Shown here: positions 21,600-31,616 of the stretch, piece by piece
How positions within the stretch are numbered: the first letter of the stretch is position 1
Layout: each line of letters opens with the position of its first letter
DNA from: Torymus aiolomorphi
Taxonomy: Eukaryota > Arthropoda > Insecta > Hymenoptera > Torymidae
Length of the DNA: 64,000 bases
Reading direction: 5' to 3'
Assembly (NCBI GenBank): GCA_036365515.1
Contig: CM070874.1
Span: forward strand, 172,697,297 to 172,761,296
Made by a program: the position numbers and the translations under genes
The notes under the pieces: generated by a model
Database searches by the model: none
The model's input: only the letters and a program-made list of their open reading frames with translations
Told to the model about the DNA's origin: nothing

Positions 21600-23600
21600 G
21601 CTTACACTGTTAATAAACTCTATATGTATTCTTGATATCTACTCAAACCTGAATCTTATAAGTAATATCTATTATTATGTGTGCGAAAGCTAAAAGTAAA
21701 TTACTATGTAAAAAAGTTGCAATCAAAGTAGTTGAAAAACAATTTAGCAATTGTATATTCTAATACCCACACAAGAACTCTTTCTCAATAATTTTCAAAT
21801 AAAATATGGTTTTCTTACTAAACCTTCGCATCATGAAATTTGATAAACTTTTTAGTGTAAACTACAATTAAATAATTGTCTTATGGATCTTAATGATTTG
21901 TAAGATTGTAAATTACATAATTTATGAATTTTCACATGAAGCGAGGGCTTAATAAGAGCACCACATTTTATTTGAAAATTATTGAGTAAGAAATATTTGT
22001 CTGTGTAATGGAGTATACAACTGCTAAATTGTTTTTCAACTACTTTGATTGCAACTTTTTTACAGTAATTTACTTTTAGCTTTGGCAAAAAATGTGGCAT
22101 TAGGAAAAAATTTGCTTTTTATTTGTAGAATATGTTTATATTTATTTTATGATCTATTTGCAAAGATTGAGGATTTTGTTGCTGAATATTGTCATAAAAT
22201 GAAAAATACATTAAATATCTATTTTCAACAATATTTTTGAAAGGCTTGTAAGTAATAAAATTTATATTTACTTTCCTACATTTTCAATGGAAGCCGCTTA
22301 CACTGTTAATAAACTCTACAAGTATTCTTGATATCTATTCGAAACAGAATTTTATAAATAATCTATTATTATGTGTGCCGAAGCTAAAAGTAAATTACTA
22401 TGTAAAAAGCTGCAATCAAAGTAGTTAAAAAATAATTTAGCAATTGTATATTCCAATACCCATACCAGAACTTCTTACTCAATAATTTTCAAATAAAATA
22501 TGGTTTTCTTACTAAACCTTCGCATCATGAAATTTGATAAACTTTTCAGTGTAAACTACAATTAAATAATTGACTTATGGATCTTAATGATTTGTAAGAT
22601 TGTAAATTACATAATTTATGAATTTTCACATGAAGCGAATGCTTAATAAGAGCACCATATTTTATTTGAAAATTATTGAGTAAGAAATATTTGTCTGCGT
22701 AATGGAGTATACAATTGCTAAATTGTTTTTCAACTACTTTGATTGCAACTTTTTATACTAATTTACTTTTAGCTTTGACTAAAAATGTGGCTTGTAATTT
22801 GTAGCATTGGGAAAAAATTTGCTTTTTATTTGTAGAATATGTTTATATTTATTTTATGATCCATTTGCAAAGTTTGAGGATTTTGTTGCTGAATATTGTC
22901 ATAAAATGAAAAATACATTAAATATCTATTTTCAACAATATTTTTGAAAGGCTTGTAAGTAATAAAATTTATATTTACTTTCCTACATTTTCAATGGAAG
23001 CCGCTTACACTATTAATAAACTCTACATGTATTCTTGATATCTACTCGAAACAGAATTTTATAAGTAATCTATTATTATGTGTGCGAAAGCTAAAAGTAA
23101 ATTACTATGTAAAAAAGTTGCAATCAACGTAGTTGAAAAATAATTTAGCAATTGTATATTCCAATGCCCAGACAAGAACTTCTTACTCAATAATTTTCAA
23201 GTAAAATATGGTTTTCTTATTAAACCTTCGCATCATGAAATTTCATAAACTATTCAGTGTAAATTACAATTAAATAATTGGATTATGGATCTTAATGATT
23301 TATAAGATTGTAATTTACATAATTTATGAAATTTCACATGAAGCGAAGACTTACTAAGAACACCATATTGTATTTGAAAATTAATGAGTAAGAAGTATTT
23401 GTCTGCGCATTGGAGTATACAATTGCTAAATCGTTTTTCAACTACTTTGATCGCAACTTTTTTACATATTACTTTACTTTTGGCTTTTGCACATATAATA
23501 ATAGATTACTTATGAAATTGAATTTGGAATAGATATGAAGATTACAAAGAGAGTTTATTAACAGTGTAAACGGCTCCCATTGGAAATTTAGAAAAGTAAA
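21600..23600. repeat. mirrored 700-bp units in the right palindrome arm
   Basis: Reverse-complement partners of 18600-20600. The 82-residue frame at 21852-22100 (minus) is one of the conserved unit frames (KKVAIKVVEKQFSSCILHY). Confidence 0.7.
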
Positions 23601-24825
23601 TATAAGTGCTATTACTTATAAGTCTGTTGAAAATATTGTTGAAAATAGATGTTTAATGGATTTTTCATGCTTTGAGAAACTTCAGCGGCAAGATCCATAA
23701 CATGAGATATATGAATAATATTATGATCTGAAATTCAGCGGGTTGACAAAAATACCAATTATTGGTTTATATTGATATTTAAAAAGTATAGAATTCTTTT
23801 CAAGAGGGTTTACCAATATTGTTCCTGGGCACATTTTAAATAGTTTTTAATAAAGAATCAGAAACATTTTTGTTGAATAAAAATTATTATAGTTATAACT
23901 CACAAAGCCTTAATGATTCTAAAATTTGATCTGCTGACCCCACGTGAAGTATCTTCTCTGTTCTTTTAATAGCAATATCATCGCCAAGATATCGCCTCCT
24001 GGCACTGTGGCCGACGTCATCGCAACTGTTCATGGTAGCAGCTAATATCGAGTACATGTGGGCGCGCTCGGCTCCGGCCTCGTGTAAATTTGCTATATCA
24101 CGGGTCGGTGTCGAGTAGCGCGAGCACGTTGCTCATTAAACATCATTTATCCTTTCTCCACATTAAGAACAATATCATTTATGATAATATTATTCCAATA
24201 TACAGGTATGTTACATGTCTTTATTTTTTAATTTTTAATTTACTTATTCGCACACCGAGTGATGAGAGCTTACGTAAGTTCTTACGTAAGAACTTATGAA
24301 ATATTTTTATGTGGTCATGGTTTTAATACATATGTTAATCATAGATAAAAGTTTAAAAATTTAATTAATGGCTTTGACTGCGAGAAAAACTCGATTTTTC
24401 ATAGCAAAATGTAAAAACCATGTTATTTAAGAGATAATATCAACATGATTTTTAGGTGCTAATCACTTGATAATCAGGTGACGTTTTGGCATGATGTCCA
24501 GCTACAATCAGCTAAATTTTTTCAGTATAAACTATAACTTTTGAAGTAATTCGTTCTTATTAAAAGTAATTTTTATACATATTTTTGGTGTAATTGTTTT
24601 TATAAAAATTTTCCGATTAATCCCGCGATTAATAACACTTCAATAGTCCAATGGGATTGCAAGATTTTGAATTCACCCGGCACGTTCGGAAAGAATTAAC
24701 TTCCCTCGGGTGTACATTAACACTGTAGTTACACACTAATACATTTACAGTCATAATGTTTGTCAATTACGCAAGCACGTACACAGTTGTGGAAATAAAA
24801 CTTATTTTTTAATGTTGAATTTCGG

Positions 24826-24985
24826 TTAACTCGCGCGATTATCGCACGATTATCGCGCCAGAAAATGGTCGATAAACTGGCACGATCATCGCGCGATTAG
24901 TCGCGCGATTAATCGCGCGATTCATCGCACGATAGTCGCGCGATTAATCGCGCGATTCATCGCACGATAATCGCGCGATATTTTT
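24826..24985. repeat. subterminal TCGCGCGAT iterons, right
   Basis: Mirror of 17258-17380, with extra copies (about ten to twelve words), so iteron number differs between arms. Confidence 0.8.
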
Positions 24986-24993
24986 CAATAGGG

Positions 24994-25262
24994 TTGGAGA
25001 ACACTTCTGATGTCGGTGTAGAGACGGTCTCCTGAATTCCAAGAAATACCATGATAGAACTGCTTCAGTCAAGTATTTTCCCCCTTATACTTATACGTGA
25101 GTCGTTTCCAAAGAAAACGTTCCTTGAAAAGAAAGATCAGAGGTTGGCCGTTATCATTCAACGGAACTATTACTAATTCTTTCAAAACAAAGTTATTACC
25201 GGGCTATTTGAAGCCTTGCATATCGGCGATTTACTTCATTTCGTCACCACTGTTGGGACTAT
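24994..25262 (-). pseudogene. exonuclease-like conserved gene, 5' part (P2 left)
   Basis: Minus strand from about 25225 reads IADMQGFK, stop, then GNNFVLKELVIVPLND, FLFKERFLWKRL, stop, FYHGISWNSGD. This matches the DxQGFK...HGI.W..G pattern of the family at 57384 and in P3. It is directly downstream of the capsid gene and runs toward the P2 terminus. Two stops. Confidence 0.75.
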
Positions 25263-25294
25263 ACTGAACGTCTTGCAGCAGGATTCTCGGAAAT

Positions 25295-25778
25295 TTAGAC
25301 GAGTTTCTTCACATCTCCGCTAACAGGATTGTAATGGATAATACGATCGTGCAAAATGAGACAGTACGCCGATGTTAAAGCAGGAAAATTATCTCTCGCT
25401 TCGAATTCCAAACGAACGTCGACGGGTGCACTCTTCCGAGATTCGTTCTGCTTAGAGCAATCGATGACGATGAGTGGCGCGTGAGTGAGGTAATGAATCT
25501 GTTTTGCCATAGCCTCAGGATCTTTACCGTAATATGATTTCTGAAAATTGGCATACATGTCGTATAGTACGGCATACTGATTTCGTGTTGTATCTAAATT
25601 GAGGTTTCCGTATTGATAGTATTGTGAATTGAGAAAGAGTTTTACGTTGCTGATATTGTAGTGATCGAAGCGACTACCGTTCATAGCTCTCTGACCTTTT
25701 AGATCCATCTGGAAGACGAGAATAATGAAGCGAGGTTCCTCGAGCTGCTTAGATGTTTTGACAGTCCACACATGTTTC
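25295..25778 (-). pseudogene. Polinton major capsid protein, C-terminal part (P2)
   Basis: 158 residues open, including FILVFQMDLKGQ, NVKLFLNSQYYQYGNLNLD, APLIVIDCSKQNE, VDVRLEFEARDNFPA and HDRIIHYNPVSG. These are C-terminal blocks of the double jelly-roll capsid protein of insect Mavericks. The N-terminal part lies at 45457-46325 on the far side of P3, and the frame is in register across the 6-bp duplication. Confidence 0.88.
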
Positions 25779-25784
25779 GATGTA
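25779..25784 (+). repeat. 6-bp target duplication of P3 (left)
   Basis: GATGTA, matched at 45451-45456. Confidence 0.93.
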
Positions 25785-25793
25785 AGTAGATAA

Positions 25794-25858
25794 GCTATAC
25801 CGATTCTGGACCATTTCAGGTCGTGACCTGTTGGTCTAGAATCGGTATAGCTTTTTTG
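25794..25858. repeat. terminal hairpin of P3, left
   Basis: AAGCTATACCGATTCT pairs with AGAATCGGTATAGCTT, with inner CAGGTC/GACCTG pairing, giving a stem of more than 25 bp at the very end of the element. A second CAGGTCCTGACCTG palindrome lies at about 25929-25942. Confidence 0.85.
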
Positions 25859-26208
25859 GGTCCCCCTCCCCTCCCCCCTTCCCCCCTCCCCTCGCCCGCT
25901 ATTGCACGGGGTGCCATTAACCCAAAAACAGGTCCTGACCTGTTTGGTCTAGAATCGGCATAGGGTTTTGAGTCATATCGGCGCGGCGGGTGACAGCCCG
26001 CGACCAGACGACTGCGCACATCGGCTGCGCAGCGGCGGGCGGTCAGCGGCGGGCGGCGAGCGGCGAGCGGTGAGCGGCCAGCCTGCTACTGCAAACAGGC
26101 AGCGGTCGGCGGCGGGTGGCTAGCGGTCGGCGGCCTGCTGCTTGTCAGCTGCTGCTCTCGGCCAGCGGTTCTTATCTACTATAACCATTAAAACTATTAT
26201 GCAACCAT

Positions 26209-26346
26209 TTAAAACTTTTTGTAACCCCTTTGCTCGGGCAAAGAATACGTGTTTGTGGAAATTTTTTCTGAATATTTTTTCCACTGCGACTGTTTTGAAT
26301 CGTTTTGTATGAGTCGCTGTTGCTCGGGAGCAACGGTTTGACCCAT
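26209..26346 (-). CDS. 45-residue conserved frame, left-arm copy
   Basis: Mirror of 44888-45025. It starts MGQTVAPEQQ and contains SQWKKYSEKISTNTYSLP. The C-terminal motif resembles the tail of the P2 exonuclease-like protein (SKWKKYSQTYSTNTNS). Function unknown. Confidence 0.45.
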   Translation of the reverse strand: MGQTVAPEQQRLIQNDSKQSQWKKYSEKISTNTYSLPEQRGYKKF

Positions 26347-26524
26347 TATGAGGGAATGAAAGTCTCTAACGACTGCAAATATATATTATTTAAAAAATGC
26401 AAAATTTAAAAAGGTAATAAAATAAAAATACGCTCCGTTTTCAATTATATTGCGAAAGTATAGGATTAATTTTACATTAAAAACTTTATACGGTAATATA
26501 CATTCTACTATTACATTCTACATT

Positions 26525-27038
26525 TTACGGTAGTATATATTCTACTTCTTCTACCTCGTTTACTGAGTATAGTCTGTGATACTCAAAGTCACCTCCTACT
26601 TGTGCATTTTTATTCACCTCGGGTTCTTGCTGGTGCTGCGGCTGTTGGTGTTGCTGCTGCATCGCGTTGAAGCATGATGCGTGCTTTCGAGATTGGGCGC
26701 ATACCCCACACAACCACATGTTACACCCTTCGCACTTTCGCCACGCACAATTTTTTTGTTTTTTAATTAGTACTTTAGCACATACTAAACATTTTGCCAC
26801 TATGTTAGTCTTATTATAATTTGATGGACCACCAGCATCAGCAGGATTACTGAGTGTTGAAGCGTGCGCAATCTCTTTTCGCACGCCTTCCAGTAGTAGA
26901 ACTTCGCACGCTATTCTGTTTTGGAGCACCGTAATTTCGTGTTGTTTATGTAAAATGGAAAAAATGTATTGCCTCTTCTTTTTTCTTTAAAATATCTATT
27001 AAGTCTGTTGCTGCAGACGCTTTCTGCACCCATATCAT
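26525..27038 (-). pseudogene. Cys-rich zinc-binding-like protein, left-arm copy (frameshifted)
   Basis: Same gene as 44197-44709, but one extra base in an A-rich run near 26985 breaks the frame after about 17 codons. The part from 26929 down still encodes the Cys-rich region. Confidence 0.7.
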
Positions 27039-27132
27039 CTTGACTGTGGGTCTTTGATGAATGCTGACTTGAACAGAGTGTACCCCTGGTGTTTAACCTT
27101 TGGTAAAAATGTAGCGCGATAGCGAACGGAGA

Positions 27133-27210
27133 CAGTGTCAGATTTTAGGTCCAGCGCGATGCCTGGCCACAGCCTTATCGTTTTTGCCATTATAAAAGCC
27201 CGCATCAATC
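27133..27210 (+). promoter_or_regulatory. duplicated cassette with TATAAAAG box
   Basis: A 78-bp segment ending CCATTATAAAAGCCCGCATCAAT is repeated at 35169-35247 and mirrored at 40132-40209 and 44026-44104. The TATA box is at 27191-27198. It would drive the capsid fragment and the exonuclease-like/protease pair. Confidence 0.6.
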
Positions 27211-27636
27211 GGAAATCGGCGACTTAATCCTTTCAACTTTCAACACTTCGACATAAATTACCTCTCCCTCTACGTCGATGGTGTCCAAATTCCGAGCAAA
27301 CCATTACAGCCACACTTTACCGGGAACAATGCCTCGTTTATCGAAGCCTTTCAAACACTCTACTCGGGCACCGGTATACATTTCCTCAACGAGGGCCTCG
27401 GCATAAACAGAGCCAATTATTCACAAGGCTATTTTCACACAGCTTTCGATCTCACGCCCGACTTATCGGCTCACTGTCACACGCACTGGAATTTCGTGCG
27501 GTCGGGTAGCGTGCGTATAGAAGTAGGCTTCGAAGTCGCGCCGACAACTACGATAAACTGTATTGTTTATGCCGAATACGATAACATTCTCGAAATCGAC
27601 TCCACTCGACAAATTTTATCGGATTTCAGTGCCTAA
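27196..27636 (+). pseudogene. Polinton capsid protein C-terminal fragment, left arm
   Basis: Unbroken frame of about 146 codons: NPFNFQHFDINYLSLYVDG, IPSKPLQPHF, GTGIHFLNEG, FDLTPDLSAHCHTHWNF, INCIVYAEYDN, then TAA. This is the C-terminus of the other insect Polinton capsid type (the F54H12.2-like family), distinct from the P2 capsid. The N-terminal two thirds are missing, and homology begins right at the TATA cassette. It could still be expressed from there, but no in-frame ATG lies near the start. Confidence 0.8.
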
Positions 27637-27814
27637 ATGCTGACGTCAGCACTACAGGTGGCGTCAGTCTCGCCGGACGTAAAAAGTGGGGGACAAAAGT
27701 GGTGGAGGGTGCGCTAACGACGTACGCTCTATGCCACCTCGCGTCACTTCGTTTTTTCTCTCGCATCCGGCAGCATACACGCACTGTTGCGCGCGCGCGC
27801 GCACCCCAAACAGC

Positions 27815-28521
27815 ATGGACTACGTAATAGATATTCAAGGCTTCCGTGATACCGAAAAAAAATTTTTGCCAAAGGAGGTGGCAATCATTTGTCTGCAGAA
27901 AAAAATTATGGATCACTGGATAGTACAGCCGCCCTGCAGCTTCGATGACTTGCCTGATGAGGTTAAACAGACCAATACTTACTGCGCTGTTGACATTCAT
28001 GGACTTCATTGGTTCGAGGGGGAAGTGAGTCTTCGCCAGTTGCATCGACATCTCTACAATATCGCCCGAGGGCGAGAAGAATTTACGTACGCGGCGAGGA
28101 GAAGGCCCGCTACATCGAAACACTATTTGGACGCTGTATATGTAACTTGGAGAAATACGCTTCTCCAACATTTGGCAAGTTCAACAGTATTTTTCCAAAA
28201 AACACCGTGTGCGCCACGCATTCGCAGAAAAAGCAAAAAGAATTTTGTGCCTTATACAAGGCTAATCAAATAAAGAAATGGCTACGCTCGCTACTACCCG
28301 AAGAATGGCGGCTTACTTCGAAGGAAAGGGTGAATAGTGAAATGTATTTTTCAGCGCTTCACGAGTACCACAGCAAGGAGAAGAAAAAAACTCTGCGGAT
28401 TGTAGAGAAATCGGACGATGATGATGACTACGAGGCAAAAGATACAAATAGCAACGATTCGAATAGTTGCAACATATACTTCACAGCTGGCGGCGACTCT
28501 GCATCATTGTCGCAAGAATGA
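27815..28521 (+). pseudogene. exonuclease-like conserved gene, left-arm copy (frameshifted)
   Basis: ATG at 27815 gives MDYVIDIQGFRDTEKKF and then HGLHWFEGE. A one-base deletion at about 28072 (GGG instead of GGGG) shifts the frame; the remainder is open to the TGA at 28519-28521. The right-arm copy (42713-43420) is intact. The stop overlaps the protease ATG. Confidence 0.75.
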
Positions 28522-29075
28522 ACACCCGAGAAATAACACGAGCCATCAGTGGGCTCGCTGCTAATTCGATCGGAGTCTACGCCGCTGACCATATACCATG
28601 GCGCTTGAGCCTTCCCGCAGCCGTCGTGACTAATATCGACACGGCGGATAAACCTGGATCTCACTGGGTGGCATTCTACATAGATCGTCATGCAAGAGGC
28701 ACCTACTTTGACAGCTATGGTCTGGGACCAAAGTCGCGCTGGTATCTCGACCGACTCGGAAGAAATTGCAAGCGTCTCGTGTGGAACAAGAAAAAGTTGC
28801 AGAGCATCGATTCGAAAGTCTGCGGTGAATATTGTATTATGTTTTTGTATTTTATGTGTAGCGGGCGTAGTTTACGCACTTTTTGTCAAGTCTTTACGCG
28901 CGATTCTCGCGCGAACGACAAATTAGTTGCCAAGTTTTATGAAAATGTCAGGAGAAAAGGTCGCGATAAAAAACTAAGAAAACAAAAGAAAATGCGTCGC
29001 GTGAACAATTTTCCGCGGGCAACTTCCGCAGGGGCAGGATTTTGTATGCAATCGTATAAACCATTGTCGCAATAA
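28518..29075 (+). CDS. adenain-like cysteine protease, left arm
   Basis: 186 codons from the ATG at 28518, which overlaps the preceding TGA (ATGA). Catalytic His is in SHWVAFYID, the acidic residue in TYFDSYGLGP, Gln in LQSID and Cys in VCGEYCIMFLYF, matching the order in adenovirus protease (C5 family). The C-terminus is very basic (RRKGRDKKLRKQKK), as expected for a DNA-associated or nuclear enzyme. Intact, like its mirror copy. Likely matures capsid proteins in a complete system. Confidence 0.85.
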   Translation: MNTREITRAISGLAANSIGVYAADHIPWRLSLPAAVVTNIDTADKPGSHWVAFYIDRHARGTYFDSYGLGPKSRWYLDRLGRNCKRLVWNKKKLQSIDSKVCGEYCIMFLYFMCSGRSLRTFCQVFTRDSRANDKLVAKFYENVRRKGRDKKLRKQKKMRRVNNFPRATSAGAGFCMQSYKPLSQ

Positions 29076-29464
29076 TGATGATGTCGCCGTTCTTTGTTCT
29101 ATTGTATGGTGTTAATTTTAATGATTTTTCTTCTTTGTGTGTATGAATAGTTTGTAGGCTTTTCTATGCGCTTTGTACTTTTAACATTTTAGTTTAATAT
29201 CCCTGGAGCAAAACACATTCAATTTTAGTTTGTAAGTAATCAGTCCCGGTTGTACGCCCTGCTTTAAAATTTATGTAATCATAGTTTGTAAATTTTTGTG
29301 TATTTTTACTATGTAAGTTTTTTTCTTAATAATCTGATCGATCGATTAAACTTTTTTTTTACCAAAACGACTTCTTTCATTTATCGAACCCACACTCTTC
29401 CAGTAAATTATCCGATCCCCTTCGTTTCCTCGAAAAAAAAAGTAATAGTCGGGTTTCATTTTTG

Positions 29465-29466
<2 letters not shown>

Positions 29467-29523
<57 letters not shown>

Positions 29524-29529
29524 GCGCGC
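29467..29529. repeat. (CA)n microsatellite, left outer
   Basis: About 54 bp of CA then GCGCGC. The mirror tract in the right arm is about 118 bp, one of the few differences between arms. Confidence 0.95.
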
Positions 29530-29825
29530 ATGACTAAGAACACGATGAAACGCGTTGCTTGCAAGTCTAGCCTTGGCTTTTCTTGGAATAGTTATCGATA
29601 TTTACGCACTGATCGCGTTTCTCTCTATTGAACAAAACTTATCTACACGTACGTGACTAAAATTGATGACCTCATTTCCGCTGTTACCGAATACTCAAGC
29701 GTAATAAAATACCTCTTGAACTACGATATGCATCGATTTATCAAAGGCAACGTTAAAATCTCGCTTATCGATAAATATTTTCAAAACAAAGATATCTTTC
29801 TCTTTGAGAATAGATCGTGTTTCTC
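29530..29825 (+). repeat. B unit, left outer copy
   Basis: Begins with a GCATGACTAA segment after the CA tract and includes a frame reading TKIDDLISAVTEYSSVIKYLL. Copies occur at 35887-36200 (-), 39180-39492 (+) and 41330-41640 (-), so each arm holds the unit twice in opposite orientation. The frame lacks an ATG start, so coding is uncertain. Confidence 0.75.
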
Positions 29826-29985
29826 TCTTGTACATTTCTGGTGTTACCGATGAACTCACGCGTAATAAAATACCTCTTGAACTACGATATGTATCGATTT
29901 ATCAAAGGCACCGTTAAAATCGCGCTTATCGATAAATATTTTCAAAACAAAGATATCTTTCTCTTTGAGAATAATTTTTCGCACA
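29826..29985 (+). repeat. partial second B unit
   Basis: Diverged tandem copy of the B unit core. Changes such as MHRFIKGNVKIS to MYRFIKGTVKIA keep the frame open. Confidence 0.65.
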
Positions 29986-30252
29986 AGGTCTTCCCCCACC
30001 TCCACCACGCTCCAACAGCATGTATACGTCGCGATCTGTCATTGGATAAATGCTTACCACCACCACCACCGCCACCCACTGCGCAAAGGAGGGAGGTACG
30101 CGCTCGTACGCGTATAGAGAACCATAGGGCATCGCGAGCGGGATAATATAGTAGAAGCGCAGCAGCCGAAAGCACGACATCTCTACCGCCGAGCAGTATT
30201 TTCTTAAAAAGAAAGCACGAACCGCACTGTACACTATCTAAAAAAACACATC
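29986..30252. other. leader region upstream of the 256-residue P3 gene
   Basis: Contains an ACC-rich tract and mirrors 40932-41195. Several overlapping frames on both strands run through it, with no recognisable protein. The Jockey element starts just downstream. Confidence 0.4.
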
Positions 30253-30265
30253 ATCTCGGGCGTTG
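30253..30265 (+). repeat. 13-bp target duplication of the Jockey-type element (left)
   Basis: ATCTCGGGCGTTG here and at 34454-34466. The right arm of P3 has the site once, near 40905-40920. Confidence 0.93.
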
Positions 30266-30392
30266 GAGTCTCGTGCGAGCAGTCGTAGTATCAACACGTG
30301 TTTACGTTTAGCTACCGATTCGACAATCTAACTGATTTAAATCGCGTGTGTAAAGTTCGCTATTGGTGTTGGTTTATATAATCAACACCAAA

Positions 30393-31614
30393 ATGCTTGA
30401 AACTATGGGGTCAAAAGATCACCAAACCCCAGATAAATATACAAAGTGGCAGCAAGTTAATAATTCCAAAAAAAGGGATAGAAATAGTCCAGAAAACCAA
30501 GTGAGAGAACCTAAGCAATTTAAAATTACTGATTACTGGCTGAATAACCCAATTACCACAAATAACAAGTTCGATGCTCTAACTAAAGTGAAAGATATTA
30601 CAAGCCCTTCATTGGATGACAGAGAGGCCGAAAACAAACAAACAGCACAAAACCATCTACAAAAATCACCTCCCATTTTTGTTAGCGGAGTCAGTGTTAT
30701 AAAACCACTGATAGATTTACTAAATGAAATAGCTAAGAATAATTATACTATAAAAGTTTTGCCGAACAATGAAGTTAAAATTCAGCCAAGCTCCTCGGAA
30801 AAATTCATACCAATTGTAGAAGCTTTGAAGAAAAAAAAATACCGAATTTCATACCTTTCAAAGAAAACAAGACAGAAGCTTTAAAGTAGTCTTGAGGAAT
30901 ATGCACCCTTCGACTGATACAGCGGAAATCCAAGAGGAAATTGAAAAACTTGGCCATAAAGTTAGGAATATAACGAACATTAAACACAACACAATGAAAG
31001 TTCCGTTACCGCTATTCTTTATAGAATTAGAATCCAACGACCAAAACAAAACTATATACAAGGTAAACAGACTACTAAATACTGTAGTGATTTTTGAGCC
31101 GTTGAGAAAAAAGCGAGATATACCTCAATGCACAAATTGTCAGGGCTATAACCATACCAAAAATTACTGTTATAAACAACCAGTATGTGTTAAGTGTGCA
31201 AGGAATCATGCAACAAACGAATGTCCAATCAAAGAAAAAATTAAAGAAGTGAAGTGTGCAAACTGTGAGGGTAACCATCCAGCTAGCTACAAAGGCTGTG
31301 AAGTTAGGAAACAATTGCATCAGAAATTCTTTCAAACACTGAGGCCGAAAGAAATAAATCAAACTTCAATGCCCACAAAAAACACCGGTGATATAAGTAC
31401 GGTAAGGCCCAACGTTACTTTTGCGCAAGCAGCTAAAGAGAGACATAATATTTCCGACTCATCAAAACAAACAATAGAAGCACAAGCAACAACAGATGTT
31501 ACAAATGTAAATATAAACTCTAATAAAATAGAAGAAATGATGATTCACTTGATGAATCGTATGGATACAATGCTAAATTTGCTTTCCACGTTATTAAATA
31601 AATTAGGGAATTAA
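30393..31614 (+). pseudogene. Jockey-type ORF1 (Gag-like), one frameshift
   Basis: ATG at 30393. N-terminal half is charged and disordered. The frame breaks in an A-run at about 30831-30839 and continues in the next frame (240 residues, 30892-31614). The second part has three CCHC-type knuckles: CTNCQGYNHTKNYC, CVKCARNHATNEC and CANCEGNHPASYKGC. This is the typical nucleic-acid-binding Gag of the Jockey group. The homopolymer break could be recent or a sequencing error. Confidence 0.9.
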
Positions 31615-31616
31615 AA

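Larger units (their letters stand above)
17248..24993. mobile_element. 7.7-kb near-perfect palindromic element
   Basis: Ends CCCTATTGAAAAATATCGCG and its complement. Left arm 17248-21055, right arm 21142-24993, loop of 86 nt. It interrupts the exonuclease-like gene. Only TT is shared at the flanks, and the host frame would be continuous with no duplicated bases, so there is no convincing target duplication. Each arm carries subterminal CGCGCGAT repeats and three units of about 700 bp. No transposase is recognisable. Confidence 0.85.

Noticed and set aside
17246..24995. 2-bp TT target duplication for the 7.7-kb palindrome
   Set aside because: The host gene frame is continuous only if these bases are not duplicated, so TT is probably chance.
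29450..29537. Thr/His-rich frame across the (CA)n tract, and its mirror at 41631-41936
   Set aside because: Generated by the microsatellite; length differs between arms with tract length.
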